Below are positions 1-10,620 of a stretch of DNA of 24,317 bases, piece after piece. This DNA comes from Rhizophlyctis rosea. Lineage: Eukaryota; Chytridiomycota; Chytridiomycetes; Rhizophlyctidales; Rhizophlyctidaceae. The number at the start of each line of letters is the position of its first letter. The stretch's first letter is position 1. The DNA lies in the NCBI GenBank assembly GCA_027596075.1, contig JADGJC010000470.1:1-24317 (forward strand), read 5' to 3'. The translations under genes were made by a program, and so were the position numbers. The notes under the pieces were generated by a model, which searched no databases, was not told where the DNA came from, and worked only from the letters and a program-made list of their open reading frames with translations.

Positions 1-26
1 ACCCACCCACCCCCTTAACCGAACAG

Positions 27-315
27 CATCCCCTCAAAAGTCTTCACAGACGCCGGAAACGAAGTCCTAAAATCCGCCCGAATGCAAATGAACGAAGCCT
101 ACGCCGTCCTCTCTCTAACCAACGAACTCCTCGCAACCCTCTCCGCATCCCTCCACATCCTCGCCCTAGCAACAACGACATCACTCTACCTGCTACGAAA
201 AGAGAAGAAGGAGAAGGAGAAGGTCAAGAAGCTGTACAAGACGCATATTACGAGTATGGCGAGCGGGAGTGAGGGGGATGGGAGTGGGAAGGGGAGTGGT
301 GATGGGCGCGTGTAG
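27..315 (+). CDS. C-terminal exon of an unidentified, probably membrane-associated protein (partial)
   Basis: The start of the window reads as the end of an intron: a pyrimidine-rich stretch, a CTTAAC branch-point-like sequence and an AG at 25-26. An open frame follows to TGA/TAG-type termination at 313-315 with no earlier stop, so I treat 27-315 as the last exon of a gene starting upstream. The first in-frame ATG is at 82, but the preceding codons are open and protein-like. The peptide has a hydrophobic stretch rich in Leu/Ala/Thr (codons at about 115-200). A Lys/Glu-rich basic segment (RKEKKEKEKVKK) follows, and then a Gly/Ser tail. This is compatible with a membrane segment and a cytosolic charged tail. 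I do not recognise the family. It converges on the zinc-finger gene. Confidence 0.5.
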
Positions 316-1291
316 ATAGTTGGAATGAATTGGTGCGGATGAGGATATTGGACGGGGCGGCATGATGGCTTTTGGTGTACTTATATGTATGCTTTTTGTA
401 TATTGCGCGAAAAATAGGGCTTCTGATGCCCTTTGAGGGGTAGAATGTACTTGGTTACAGCTACTGGATTTGAGTTGCGCTGACGGAGAGTCTTCGCCAA
501 CGTGAAAGACAGTCCATGTCGCAATCACCGAGATACCTGAAGGTAATTTGTGGAACGTGGGTGTAACTGTCGGGTATCGAACTTTTTGGCTGTTCTCGGG
601 AACAAAGGTCTGCCGATGCATGGACGTAGATTGCAAGGAAGGCGGGGTGACAGCCAACGCACCGTCGAAGGTCCAAGTTCAGCAGATCAAACTTTCCATG
701 AACTCCAGCACCAGCTACACTAGGAACAAGCTAAACTCTATTCTTTCAACAAGCAAAACAAGAAAGAAGAAACAATGAAAACAAAGAAAGAAAAGCAAAA
801 TCTACACACGTCCAATATACATGGAAGCCCCCCTCCGCCCTTCCCTCCCACCTAAATGCTACTCTATTGAACTACGAAGACCCACCACTTTGAAAGTGGG
901 TGCAGCAAAAAAGGGGTACGGGAAAAGCAAGGGGATGCAACACAAAAACCACACAACCCGCCCCAAAACATCAAGTCTGCAATCAAGATATACAAAAAAA
1001 AGAAAGCTAAACGCAAGAAAACTAAACGCAAAGAAACAGGGATTTGCATGGCGCGCCCCCGCGCTACTATCTGCTTGAGTCAGGACACATCAAACGTCCC
1101 TCTCCCTATTTCCCCGCGTTCCAACATATTGCCCACCCCAAAACAAAATGCTTAAATTAGCAAAAAACGCAAAACTAGCAAAAAGCAAGAAAAATAATAT
1201 GCAAGAAGAGCAAAAAAAAGCTATGAAAAGTATAATGGACTGTTCGGGATCCCGCCCCGAAAAGCAACAAGAAGCTACGCTTCAACCCTCA
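316..1291. other. Convergent intergenic region, no gene seen
   Basis: This lies between the end of the + strand exon and the stop codon of the minus-strand zinc-finger gene, so it should hold two facing 3' UTRs. Both strands have short open frames without domain-like sequence. The interval 770-1240 is very A-rich on the + strand, hence U-rich in the minus transcript, as expected for the 3' UTR of the zinc-finger gene. I see no RNA gene or repeat. Confidence 0.5.
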
Positions 1292-3977
1292 TCATTGATA
1301 AAACCCCTGCTGCGGCGACATCCACTCCTCATCCGGGAACGGACTGCCCATGGCCAACCCCATCGCCGGCGACCCCCCACCACGCGACACAACATGCCCA
1401 CCCTGCGCTGGCATCCGCATCATATTCGCCGGATGCTCATACTTCAATTGAGGATGACCATGCCCATGCCCGTGCCCATGCCCATGCCCATTCTGCCGCT
1501 GATGCGACGACGTCGTCGTCCACCCCCCATTCGGCGACCCCGTATAACTCTCCCACTGCGTGAAGGGCTCCGCATGCGAAAGCGGGTGCGACGAGAAGTC
1601 GTTCATTTGGTTGGGCGGGGTGCCGTTGCCACCACCGTTATACGTGAAGCCGTTGTCGCTCCGCATGAAGTGGTTTGTTGGGCGGTGATGGTGGTGGTGG
1701 TGTGAATTCGAAACGTACTGGTGGTGGTGGTGGAAGGTGGTTTCGTTCGGCATGGATTGGGGATGGAAGTCGGTCACGGCGTGGGATTTTTCGTGCTTGC
1801 GGAGGGATCTGGAGTGGTAGTATGCTTTGCCGCAGCCCAGGAAACTGCATACATATGGCTTTACGTTCGAATGTGTCTATTTGTGAATTGTCAGCATGCA
1901 AAATCATTGATCTTCGACTTCAGAGTATGAGAATTGAATCTCCTTGCCTACCTTCACGTGGGTATTGAGACCGTCTTGTCTTGAAAACTTCTTCCCACAA
2001 GTCGGTACGGGACATGCGAATGGTCGTTCTCCAGTGTGAATACGCAAGTGATTGTGGATCTTGTGCCTTTTCGAGAACGGCTTCCTGAACCGTAGACATC
2101 CCGCCCATTCGCAAAGGTATGTAGCTTTTCCACTCTGTTACATGGTAAGGTAGGAACGAATGATGAGACAGAGCCACTCCTTTGCACGACGCACCCTCAA
2201 CATCTCAAAACATACCCCGATATGAACATCAGAACAATGTGACACGAGCTCCTCGCAAGTCTTGAAGATGATGCGGCACCCTTCCCATTTGCATTCGTGT
2301 ATATCTTCTTCCACTTCTTCCCGCATCAGTGGCGCTGCGCCGTCTTCCTCATCGTCTTCCTCCGAGGCATCTCCTGACCCATCTTCGTCGTCATCATCTA
2401 CAGTTAAACAAACGTGAGTGTAAGGTTGGCATCAGAACAGAACCATCTTCTTCTCACCCTTTGATTGCCCTGCTATCAACCCGTCTCCTGACTTTTGGCC
2501 GACTTCATTTTCGGCCGCCCGTGCGAGATTTTCCTGACTTGATTGCTTCAAATTGCGAGCCAGCATAGAGTCCAAGCCCTGCCCTCCCCCTTGGATCTCC
2601 TGCTTCACTCCGTGCCGAAGCTCCTCCATGCTAACGGCAGGGTTCACGACCTTATGAGGACTCATCGAACCGATTAGATGGAGATCCGATAGATCGTTTC
2701 GACTGTTCGCATTGACGCCCGCGCCCATCCCAAAGCCGTTTGGCCGGATCTGCATGTCCATGAACGTCTCTAACCCTTCCGCATTGTCCGGGTATCCAAA
2801 GGGCTCCCCACCGTTGACGTCATCAAAGGATGCTGAAGAGATGTCGGAGATTTCGCTTTGAAAACTTGCGATAGATGAAATGGAATCGTTTCGACCGTGG
2901 CCGCGGTGTCGCATGTGTATGGGTGGTTCATAGAAAGTAGAAGGTTGGAAGGGAATTGTGGATGCTGCATTGTTGCGATGAGATCCATGTTCGAAAGAAA
3001 ACAACAGATAGATACCAACCAAATGTGGAAGCGGGATGCTCGGACTTCGGAACTTCTCCGGGCGTAAGGGGTGTCCCGGTAATCGGCGAAGCCACTGATG
3101 CATGGAAAAGTGGTCGTGCCCCAGATGTCGGCCGCACGTGTGATAGATTGCCCATTGAATGGAAACGACGGTGACCAGACTGCGAGGGTAGTACAGGTGA
3201 TACATGAGGCGGTGACGTAGGTACCGACCGATGAGACGGCATGACTCCAACCGCAAAGTCTGAAGAAGAAAATGCAGCTTCGGTGTACGATAAAGACTCC
3301 GACGATCGCCGGGCGATCAGGTGTGGCAATCCGATTCTTTGCACATCTACAGCGTTCCCTCCCAACAACGAGCCGTCCGCTGGCCCCAAAGCTGCAGCCA
3401 ACGTCATTCCTGAGCTGATGGACGATCCCCGTCGATGTATCGGGCGGATGGCTCCGTTGGGCACCGGCGAATCTTCACTGGAATCAGTTGCTAAAGGGGA
3501 TGGTGCTGGATAAGGGTTTCCCACATTTTGCCCAAAAGAGGATGTGCGTCGATGCGCGGGCCTTTCTTCAGACGTAATGGCGTGCCCGATGGAGGAAATT
3601 CGGCGATGTTTAATTGATCGTAAGACTTTAGGCTCTGACGGTAGGGTATCTCCGAATGATATGACGGAAGATGCTAATTGTTCGGGCGTTCCATGATCAC
3701 TACCGGACTGGGCCTCGACAAACACAGAAGCCATTTCGTCAATTGGCTGTAATGGTGGCTGCATTGTACTAGCAGCTAAATCCTGAAGTAGCGCTCCCGG
3801 CGAATCCGTCGGTTGGTCGGTCATTATGGGCGTTGATTCCGTGTTGGTTGTGGGCATTTGCAAAACTGACGCCGCCATGCTACTGTAAAACGATGCTTCT
3901 AGTTCTTCCAAAGTCAAAGCTGCCGACGGGGCCTGTTCTGCGGGAGGATCCATTTGATTGTCTTGTGTGGTTTCCAT
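1292..3977 (-). CDS. C2H2 zinc-finger transcription factor (GLI/PacC/Zap1-like finger array), five exons
   Basis: Model: complement(1292-1876, 1952-2134, 2216-2397, 2458-2964, 3020-3977). Phases agree and give about 804 residues. The ATG at 3977 opens the long first exon. Order of parts: a Ser/Thr/Pro-rich disordered N-terminal half; an acidic stretch (DDDEDGSGDASEEDDEED); then four C2H2 fingers at about residues 524-642. Finger 1 is CKWEGC...HCSDVH. Finger 2 is CEWAGC with H...HLRIHTGERPF. Finger 3 is CPVPTCGKKFSRQD. Finger 4 is CSFLGCGKAYYHSRSLRKH. The tail is His/Gly-rich, with runs of His and an alternating GH repeat. The C-x4-C spacing and tryptophan in the first two fingers resemble the GLI/PacC/Zap1 group. 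A nuclear DNA-binding regulator is certain in kind, but the orthologue is not. The N-terminal half carries four HRRx(S/H)S motifs. The first intron (2965-3019) uses a weak GTTGGT donor and is the least certain junction. Confidence 0.88.
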
Positions 3978-5247
3978 TATAGAGCTTGTTGAGCACCATC
4001 GTTATGAGTGACCCATTCCATCATGGAGCTACGTAAACGATGATCACGTACCGGACAAGTACAGAACCACCTTCAACGTCCTGTCGGACGTTATTACTTT
4101 GCTTCGACGGAGTAGCTATACGCTGGAATGCCAGTCCAAAGAAAGATGCATATGCCTATCAAATGAATGATATGACCCTTGAGTTTTGCACTGTTGATAG
4201 ATGCCCGTACAACGTACATACAGATATGACTCGAAGAAGATGGATGTTCCAACCACAAAGGCAAAAGTTAGAAGCTTTTGCGGAAGAGTGTACTAGCGTT
4301 GCAGTTGCGAAATCGGGGTTGTAGTGTGGCTGGCAAAAAGATGGCGATGCGATGAGGATCCAGCTGACCTTTCAAGTAACCAAAAGAGAAGTTGACCCTT
4401 TACTTACGGCGTCCAAGTCGAAAGGCTTCGAACTCTTCTCAAAACTTCGTACCAAGTACACTCGGCAGAAACTGTTGGCGTGAGAATGCACTCCGTTGAC
4501 TCGAGATGGGGTGTGAGAGGTGGTCGCACGGAGTGACCAGTTACTTTATATGTGCAGAATGTTGAGGTTCCCTCCGTCAGAATGGCGAGAGAGACCTGGG
4601 AGAGGCAACGTGGGAAAACTTCAACACGCTACGGGTACAACAGTATCTCGTCTGTATTGTACTTGAGCTTCGCAAGATGGGTTGAAAACAGCAGGGACAG
4701 GGTTTTCGGCGGCACCGAAACTGAGGAAAAGTGAGTAGAGGGGCAACAAGATACGACTCTACGGACCGTGTCGGAAAGGTATGAAACAACGACCACAAGT
4801 TCGGTGCTGTAGTTAGGAGGAAGCACCACAGCCTGTGGTCGAATGTTGTGTACAGGCTAGATGCTGGGAAACGTGGATTCTGAAATTGTGGTAGGGGGTG
4901 AAGGCCCCGATACACTAAGTGACAATAGGAGGCATATGGGACTGAGCCCCTCGCGCGTTGGAACAGGTGTCTGTGGGTGTCAACTTCTGCCTGAGCCCAG
5001 TCTTGGTTGTGGCAATAGCAAATGCGTCTCACAGCGGAATTCATTTCCCATTTGGCCCCATTCGGGCAACTTGTTTCTTGGTCAAAGGGCCCAAAGGGAC
5101 TTGGGCAAAAGAGTTTTGGCTGTACGTGGCTTTTCTTGTGCGAGTGTTGCACTTTGTGCAGACCCACCTACTTGGGTCACTCACTCCCCGAGCCAAAATG
5201 GCCGGCGGCGGTCGCACAAGTTCACACAACAAGAGGTCACAATGGGC
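3978..5247. other. Intergenic region upstream of the zinc-finger gene and of MED1
   Basis: The zinc-finger gene (minus) and MED1 (plus) diverge from here, so this interval must contain both promoters and 5' leaders. Open frames exist on both strands (for example 4577-5167 minus and 4861-5250 plus), but none has recognisable domains or consistent splice structure. No RNA gene is seen. The right-hand part grades into the CpG-poor block described separately. Confidence 0.4.
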
Positions 5248-5460
5248 TGACTCATACAAATGACTCATCATGAGTGACAGACCCGTGGACAGGATGCACT
5301 CCAATGTCACTCAAATGGATAACCAGCTTGGCCCTGGGACACAGCAGGGAGTCCTGGGTCACACTGTAACTGGGCAGATTTCAATCCGCAGCACACCCAG
5401 GGAGTTCAGGGATTCCGTCTTTTCCCACACCCATGCTTCCAGATCACCACCACTGACACA
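5221..5460. other. CpG-depleted block upstream of MED1
   Basis: I count three CpG dinucleotides in these 240 bases, where base composition alone would give roughly fifteen. TpG and CpA are abundant, and the flanking sequence at 5161-5220 has five CpG in only 60 bases. This pattern is what deamination of methylated cytosines, or a RIP-like process, leaves behind. It may be the remnant of a silenced repeat now lying in the MED1 promoter. No coding frame or LTR is visible in it. Confidence 0.45.
5248..5277. promoter_or_regulatory. Cluster of AP-1/Gcn4-type (bZIP) sites
   Basis: Two exact TGACTCA heptamers occur at 5248-5254 and 5261-5267, followed by TGAGTGA at 5271-5277, within 30 bases and about 190-215 bp upstream of the MED1 ATG. 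TGACTCA is the known target of Gcn4/AP-1 bZIP factors. Function here is inference from spacing and position only. The sites sit inside the CpG-poor block. Confidence 0.35.
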
Positions 5461-5463
5461 GCT

Positions 5464-8149
5464 ATGGCGACCGCAACTCCGACCGACAGAACCATTCACC
5501 AACTTGTGAGGCAACTGGAGGATATACTGAAGGTTGTGGCTGGCACAGCTAACTCGCAGTCGGGAGCCGCTTCAAGCCAACAAGTGTCTACGCAAAACTG
5601 TATGTGTGATTTCACTTCAACCATGTCAAAGTATACGGCACGCCGCACACTGGCCGCGTCCAAAAACAACGTGATGAATAATTCCTTGTATCCGCAGTTT
5701 TGCATCCTCTCTGCTTAAACACGACAGAAATACGGGCAACACTTGCATCCACGTGTGACGGGTTAAGAGAAACGCTCTCTGCTTACAGAGAGAGCTTGAA
5801 GACAGAAGACGAAACTTTACTTTCCGCAGGAGATGGTGTGATGATTGATAGCAAAGCATCCATTGGCAACGACCAATTCCGAAAATATATCAGCTCCATA
5901 AGGGTAAATATTTGCGACACGGTTGTTTGATCAGACGCGGCAGGATTAAATGAAATGTGCAATTTAGGAACTGGCAGCGGCGTCCGCGTCCACCGTTCCT
6001 GTTACAACAGCCATAAAAGAGTGTCTTGACGCCGCTCAAGGTCTTCTGCTGCCTCCAGAAAGATTTGGTCGAACTTTTCTGGAGCGCAAGCTCAAAGAGC
6101 TGGCCAGCGGTGTCGGGTCAGTGTCCTGTTCCTGTAAGCTCTGCTGTGTCTGCAGTCTGGTCCTAATAGATGAAACAGGCTCACGTGGGAGAGTACATCG
6201 GAAACCGAAATGGTCATTTATGGCGCGATAATGCTCATCGATGTACGTCTTTCGTTTCCAATGGAAGCCAGGACGCCAGTCCTGATATTGCAACTCCTCA
6301 GATTTTGATTGACACAAATGGCGCAATCTCACAAGTGAAAATAACCATCCCTGACTCCGAAGGCAAAGAAGCGGTATGTAGGGTACATTTTCACCCTTGT
6401 CAATACATAACCATTCCTGACATATCACTAGGCGAACGATGCTCAAGCAAGCAGCCTGCTTACAGCCCTATTGAGGTATTGATAATATCATCAGAACATC
6501 AAGCCCATCAATTAACTTTCCTCCGCCAGACGAGGGGACTGGGAGGGTTTTCGAAAGAATTTGTCGATGGTCGCATTTATTGACCAGCAGGGTACGCAGG
6601 GCGCGTTCCATCTTTTGAGATGCCTGGAACGAGATTTGCATTTGATCCACGATCTGGAGAGGTAAAGTTTGGTAAAAGGCCGGTCTTTGGCTTACCGGCC
6701 TTCATGCTAATATATACGCGCATCAGATCTGCTTGCAACAATGATATGGAGAAGATCGCAAACACGGGCCATGGGATCCCAGCCTTCAATGTGGATCGAT
6801 TTGGACCCTCCCTACTTTTCAAGGCATTGCCCACTGCGACCTCGGTACCTAATTGGTATACTGCTAGTCCAAATGACGGTAATGAATATTGTACGCCGCA
6901 ATTCATCTTCTTCATCCTGACGCCTTCATTAGACACACGCGGAATCTACAAAGCGTACATAAAGCTAGAACATTCACCAACAACAGCATATCCGAGCACG
7001 AAGCAGTTCCTTTTGTCACCAGAGGACGCTCAAAACTCGGACAAGTATGACGAAACATCATCATTGAAATGACATCAAGCGCAATGCTCAAAAAGACTTC
7101 AGATTTCCCAACCCGATACTTCGTGGAACAATCAATGGGTTACCGTTGACCTTTGTCAATCCTACGGGAAACGAGACAGTGAAGTTCGAGGCGCGCTACG
7201 CGTTGGTTCTGTCTCCACCCATAACCGCAACGGCGGCACTGGGAATTAAGATTCTTGCGGAAACTGGACTTTCCACTGGCGGTAGGACTGGCGTGCCGCA
7301 CCTTCATGGATAAATTCTGCAATTCTTACGCGATGGTTTGGCTAAAGAATGGAACGAAACAAGCGCTCCGGCAACCTTAGGCGAGGGTTATGCTACATTG
7401 GACGAGTCGCTGGTGGGAACAATGCGAATTTTGGATCTTTCCAGTAAATGGGACACACATTGATTGACTTGGCACGCAGACGCCGGCACAGTCCAAGGAA
7501 CTGACCACGGGAGAGTTCTGCACAGCTTTCGATGAAGAAGATTATCGGTTCCAATTTAGATGTAGTAAACGGCCGACGGCGATCGTGATCAAGAACGTCC
7601 CCTTCACGCATCCGGCACAGTTGCTGCCGATTCTCACGGTTAGCGCAACAACACACTTGCTCTTGCGTTTGTGGGTTCATACTACAATTCTTGCATGCAG
7701 CACTTGCGGACCCAAATAGTCTTCAACACCTTGTTTCAAAGCTGCTTCAATAGCGAGACGATTCTCAAGGGTACTGCTTCTGATCAATACAGGAAATATA
7801 ATTTTGGAGTCCAGGAAACCACACATTCTGATCCTTTCCACGACTAGATTCCACACCCCCAACATTCCGCCTCCACCGGCCCTTCATCCTTCACAACTGG
7901 TCGCCGCCCGCCATGCTCCAGTTCCGGTTCATCCACCCGCGGCCGCCGGGGGTACACACGATGGAACTGAGCGTGGACGACAACGCCAGAGTGGGCGTCA
8001 AGTGCTTGGAGCATGATGCTGAGACGGGAAGTTGGAGGGTGGTGGAGATGGAGGAGAGAGTTGTGGAGGGGTTGAAGGAGATTGCGAATCGGACGTTGAG
8101 TGTGCCGATTGTTGCGTGGAAGTTGTGTACGAGGGGGTTGGGGGGGTGA
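5464..8149 (+). CDS. MED1: Mediator of RNA polymerase II transcription subunit 1, 14 exons
   Basis: Model: join(5464-5599, 5698-5903, 5968-6116, 6179-6242, 6302-6373, 6432-6475, 6530-6661, 6727-6878, 6933-7044, 7103-7281, 7348-7412, 7480-7638, 7701-7770, 7848-8149). The lengths sum to 1842 nt, or 613 residues, and every phase closes. The translation follows the MED1 fold from memory of the human protein. There is a helical N-terminus. ERKLKELASGVG and LIDTNGAISQVKI match the segment around 'VEVQLDPAGQLCDVKV'. LLRRGDWEGFRKNL and LLRCLERDL match the next helices. ARYALVLSPPI matches the 'FLKFPQPIPV' strand. VIKNVPFTHPAQ, then LRTQIVFNTLFQSC and LQFRFIHPRPPG, match the late strands. MED1 is a nuclear Mediator middle-module subunit that bridges activators and RNA polymerase II. 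The exon 11/12 junction (weak GTGGGA donor) is the least certain. Confidence 0.82.
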
Positions 8150-9303
8150 ATGGGAAAGTTGTTGAGATGTGCGCCTAAATAATTTGCTGTTTGCTCATGA
8201 GCGAAGGGTTTGTTTTCACAACTTAGCGACTTTGTTAGTGATGACACTCCACGCAGAACGCACACACACACAGCATCAACGATATCCGAAAATGATATTT
8301 TCTGTCAAATTGCAAAACAGCTATGTACACTTTCGGAGAAAATATTTCAAATGTCTCAAAAATAATCAACTGCCTGCCCATTGGTATACCACGCCAACGA
8401 GTCCACATCGACGATCATGCCAGAATATCAGACTGCCAACTTAGCAGCATGAGGGACGGCATGGTGGCTAAAGAAACACCGTGCCCGCATGGATGGGGAA
8501 GATGATTACGGGATGATTGATCTTGTGTATGATACGCATGACGATGACGAGATGTTGCAAAGGTAATAGTTCATTTCATAGTTTTGAAAGTCAGTGACGG
8601 GGATGGTAGCGTCCGCTCGCATGAGCCACGCACCGCTAGACGTAAGGATGCTACAATCAACACTGTATCGAAACCAAGATTAGTACTGAGCCGACACGAT
8701 CACAAAGAACCGATACCGCAAAGCAAACCAAGCCTCCGTATGACCATCGCCAAACCGACTCGTTGAAACCCAACGGATTCTTCCTCCCCTTTATAGGGTG
8801 CGAAGACCGATAAGTCGCGAGCCGAATGTTGAAGCGCGGAGAGAGGCGAAAGAGTGACGACGATGCCACGAAACGCAAACGGACGGAACGCAACGGGAAC
8901 GCGGGACGACTTTGAATTGCTAGAAAGCTATCCGACTGATATTTTCATTAAACAGGTTAGCACCGCCGAGAAAAGCGAGCGCCAACGAAAACAGCAAAGC
9001 ATTTACTCAGAAAAGCGAAGATATATACAGCTTGGAAACGACCTTCAGAGTGCGTAGGCGTGCAGATGAACGAGAGCCGACAGACGAAAAAGAGGTTTTC
9101 CGAGACGGTATCCGGTTACCAAGCCCGAGATACGTTCGTAGGCTTCTTTATCCGACGTGTCGAATGTGTGCCCGTGACTCTTGCCTTCCCCAACTATTAA
9201 CCGATAACCGCAAACTTTGTACACTATTCTACTCGAAGGTATCGACTTTTAAGGGTATCCTCACTATGTTTGCCCCATCGCTCCCCACCTCTCCCAATCT
9301 AAT
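8150..9303. other. Convergent intergenic region after MED1, no confident gene
   Basis: This is the space between the MED1 stop codon and the stop codon of the minus-strand gene at 9304. It should contain both 3' UTRs. Short open frames occur, for example an ATG at 8863 whose frame runs to 9057 and includes DDFELLESYPTDIFIKQ followed by a CAG|GTTAGC donor-like site. I could not link that frame to further exons. No RNA gene or repeat is evident. Confidence 0.35.
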
Positions 9304-10449
9304 CTACAAACATTCGTGACCGAACCCATCAAGCAACGACATCGAGCTCATCCCTTCCAGAATGTTCCGAAGATTTGCCGGTTGCCGAGACACCTCCTCC
9401 CAAACATCCGTCCCATCCGAGTCGACGCTGTCGAAGTCATAATCCGAATCCTCCGGGTCAATCCCCAACTCGAGGAAGGCATCGTCGATATCGTGGTCGA
9501 GTGCGATGTCCTCTTCCTCCGTTGGACTTGGAAGTGGGATGTAGGGCTCATCGACGCCGTCGTCGTTGGGGTCGAGGAAGGTGCTGTAGTTGTTCAGACC
9601 CAGGTGTTCCATCATCGAGTTGATTTCGGTGAGAGACATGGGTGGGAGGTGGTCGTAGTAGACGTGCAAGTTTGACGGTGAGGAAGGAAGGCTTTCCGCT
9701 GGTGATTGAGCGGTCTCCGGCGACGCAGGGATGGATGTGTCGGGTTTCGCGACTTGTGCGGGTAGTGGAGTTGATATCCGAGAAAGTGGAGATGCGATGG
9801 AGGCGAGTGATGGTTGGTATGATACAGATCGCTGTCGACGCATAGCGGGGGACGATTCTCTTCTCAAACGATCACGCTGTAGTTGCTGTCGGCGCCCCCG
9901 TCCGAAGGGGTTACCTTGCGAATGTATCCAGTTGGACCCGGAGCGTTTCGGGAACCGGTAGCCATCGGCAGCGGGAGAGTAGGGAAGGTATTGGCGAGCA
10001 AGAGCAATGTCGTAGCGAGCTGCAGCTGTGGGCCATCGCTGACCGCGGTTCTTGTTCATGTTGTTGTTGATGTAATTGTTGTTGTTGCGACGTTGCTTGC
10101 TAACGCGGTTACGTACCGTCTGGTGAGAAGAAGGCGCTTTATAGACGTTGTTTTGATAACGATCGCTCATGCCTTTTCCCGGCAGAACAGCCTTACCACC
10201 CCTTTGAAAGGGTTTGGCGTTGCGGCCATTCTTACCATAAGCACTTTGGTCGCGGCCGACATGTCGACGTCCGTAGAAAGGTGGTGTATACCGGTCCGAG
10301 TACATTACTTGAGAGGATGTTGTGTGACTGGAGGAGCGCAAATATGATAGTGGTAGAGAGTGAAGAGAGGGCAACGATGATGGAAGGTGTTGTTGATGTG
10401 AGGTGCTGACGGTGTGTGGTGAAAATCCGTTGTGTTGTTGTAGCACCAT
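9304..10449 (-). CDS. Hypothetical disordered protein, Arg/Asn-rich centre and acidic C-terminus
   Basis: This is one uninterrupted frame of 381 residues. The start is the ATG at 10449; the frame extends two codons further upstream but only to a TTG. A TATAAAAA box lies about 75 bp upstream of the ATG. The protein is low-complexity throughout. A Ser/His/Gln-rich N-terminus is followed by basic Arg/Gly/Tyr segments (RYTPPFYGRRHVGRD) and an Asn run with Arg (RRNNNNYINNN). Then come Arg/Ser stretches (RRESSPAMRRQRSVS) with several SP sites. The acidic tail includes EEEDIALDHDIDDAFLELG and a final DVWEEVSRQP helix-like region. This suggests a nucleic-acid-binding or scaffold-type disordered protein, but I recognise no family. 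It has no introns, unlike most neighbours. Confidence 0.62.
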   Translation of the reverse strand: MVLQQHNGFSPHTVSTSHQQHLPSSLPSLHSLPLSYLRSSSHTTSSQVMYSDRYTPPFYGRRHVGRDQSAYGKNGRNAKPFQRGGKAVLPGKGMSDRYQNNVYKAPSSHQTVRNRVSKQRRNNNNYINNNMNKNRGQRWPTAAARYDIALARQYLPYSPAADGYRFPKRSGSNWIHSQGNPFGRGRRQQLQRDRLRRESSPAMRRQRSVSYQPSLASIASPLSRISTPLPAQVAKPDTSIPASPETAQSPAESLPSSPSNLHVYYDHLPPMSLTEINSMMEHLGLNNYSTFLDPNDDGVDEPYIPLPSPTEEEDIALDHDIDDAFLELGIDPEDSDYDFDSVDSDGTDVWEEVSRQPANLRNILEGMSSMSLLDGFGHECL

Positions 10450-10521
10450 TTGCAAATATTGGCGTGTGAAAATGTGAAAAGTGACGGAAGCACAAGCTGG
10501 GGGAATGGAGGGCGTGTCACC

Positions 10522-10529
10522 TTTTTATA
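10522..10529 (-). promoter_or_regulatory. TATA box of the disordered-protein gene
   Basis: TATAAAAA reads on the minus strand, about 75 bp upstream of the ATG at 10449. The spacing is similar to that of the TATA-like elements before the small mitochondrial and GH43 genes in this window. Confidence 0.5.
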
Positions 10530-10620
10530 GTGGTGGCCCGCCACCTAGATCCGAGTGTGCGGCGTGTTGGGGGGATTATCACGGGTTCGCTCATTCGGTT
10601 TTTCTTGGGTCATCCTCACA

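Noticed and set aside
1148..1705. Plus-strand open frame rich in Met/Pro/Arg
   Set aside because: It is antisense to the His/Gly-rich tail of the zinc-finger gene. The repeats are the complement of the GH repeat and there is no independent support.
4577..5167. Minus-strand open frame of about 196 codons
   Set aside because: Cys/His/Pro-rich composition without a motif, located in the divergent promoter region, with no splice or start support.
6156..6235. MED1 exon starting at 6156 after the first AG
   Set aside because: That reading hits a stop (TAA) and loses the MED1-like strand. Using the AG at 6177-6178 restores frame and similarity.
8854..9057. Short plus-strand frame with DDFELLESYPTDIFIKQ
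   Set aside because: It is protein-like in part, but no connected exons, promoter or family could be found. It is mentioned only in the intergenic entry.
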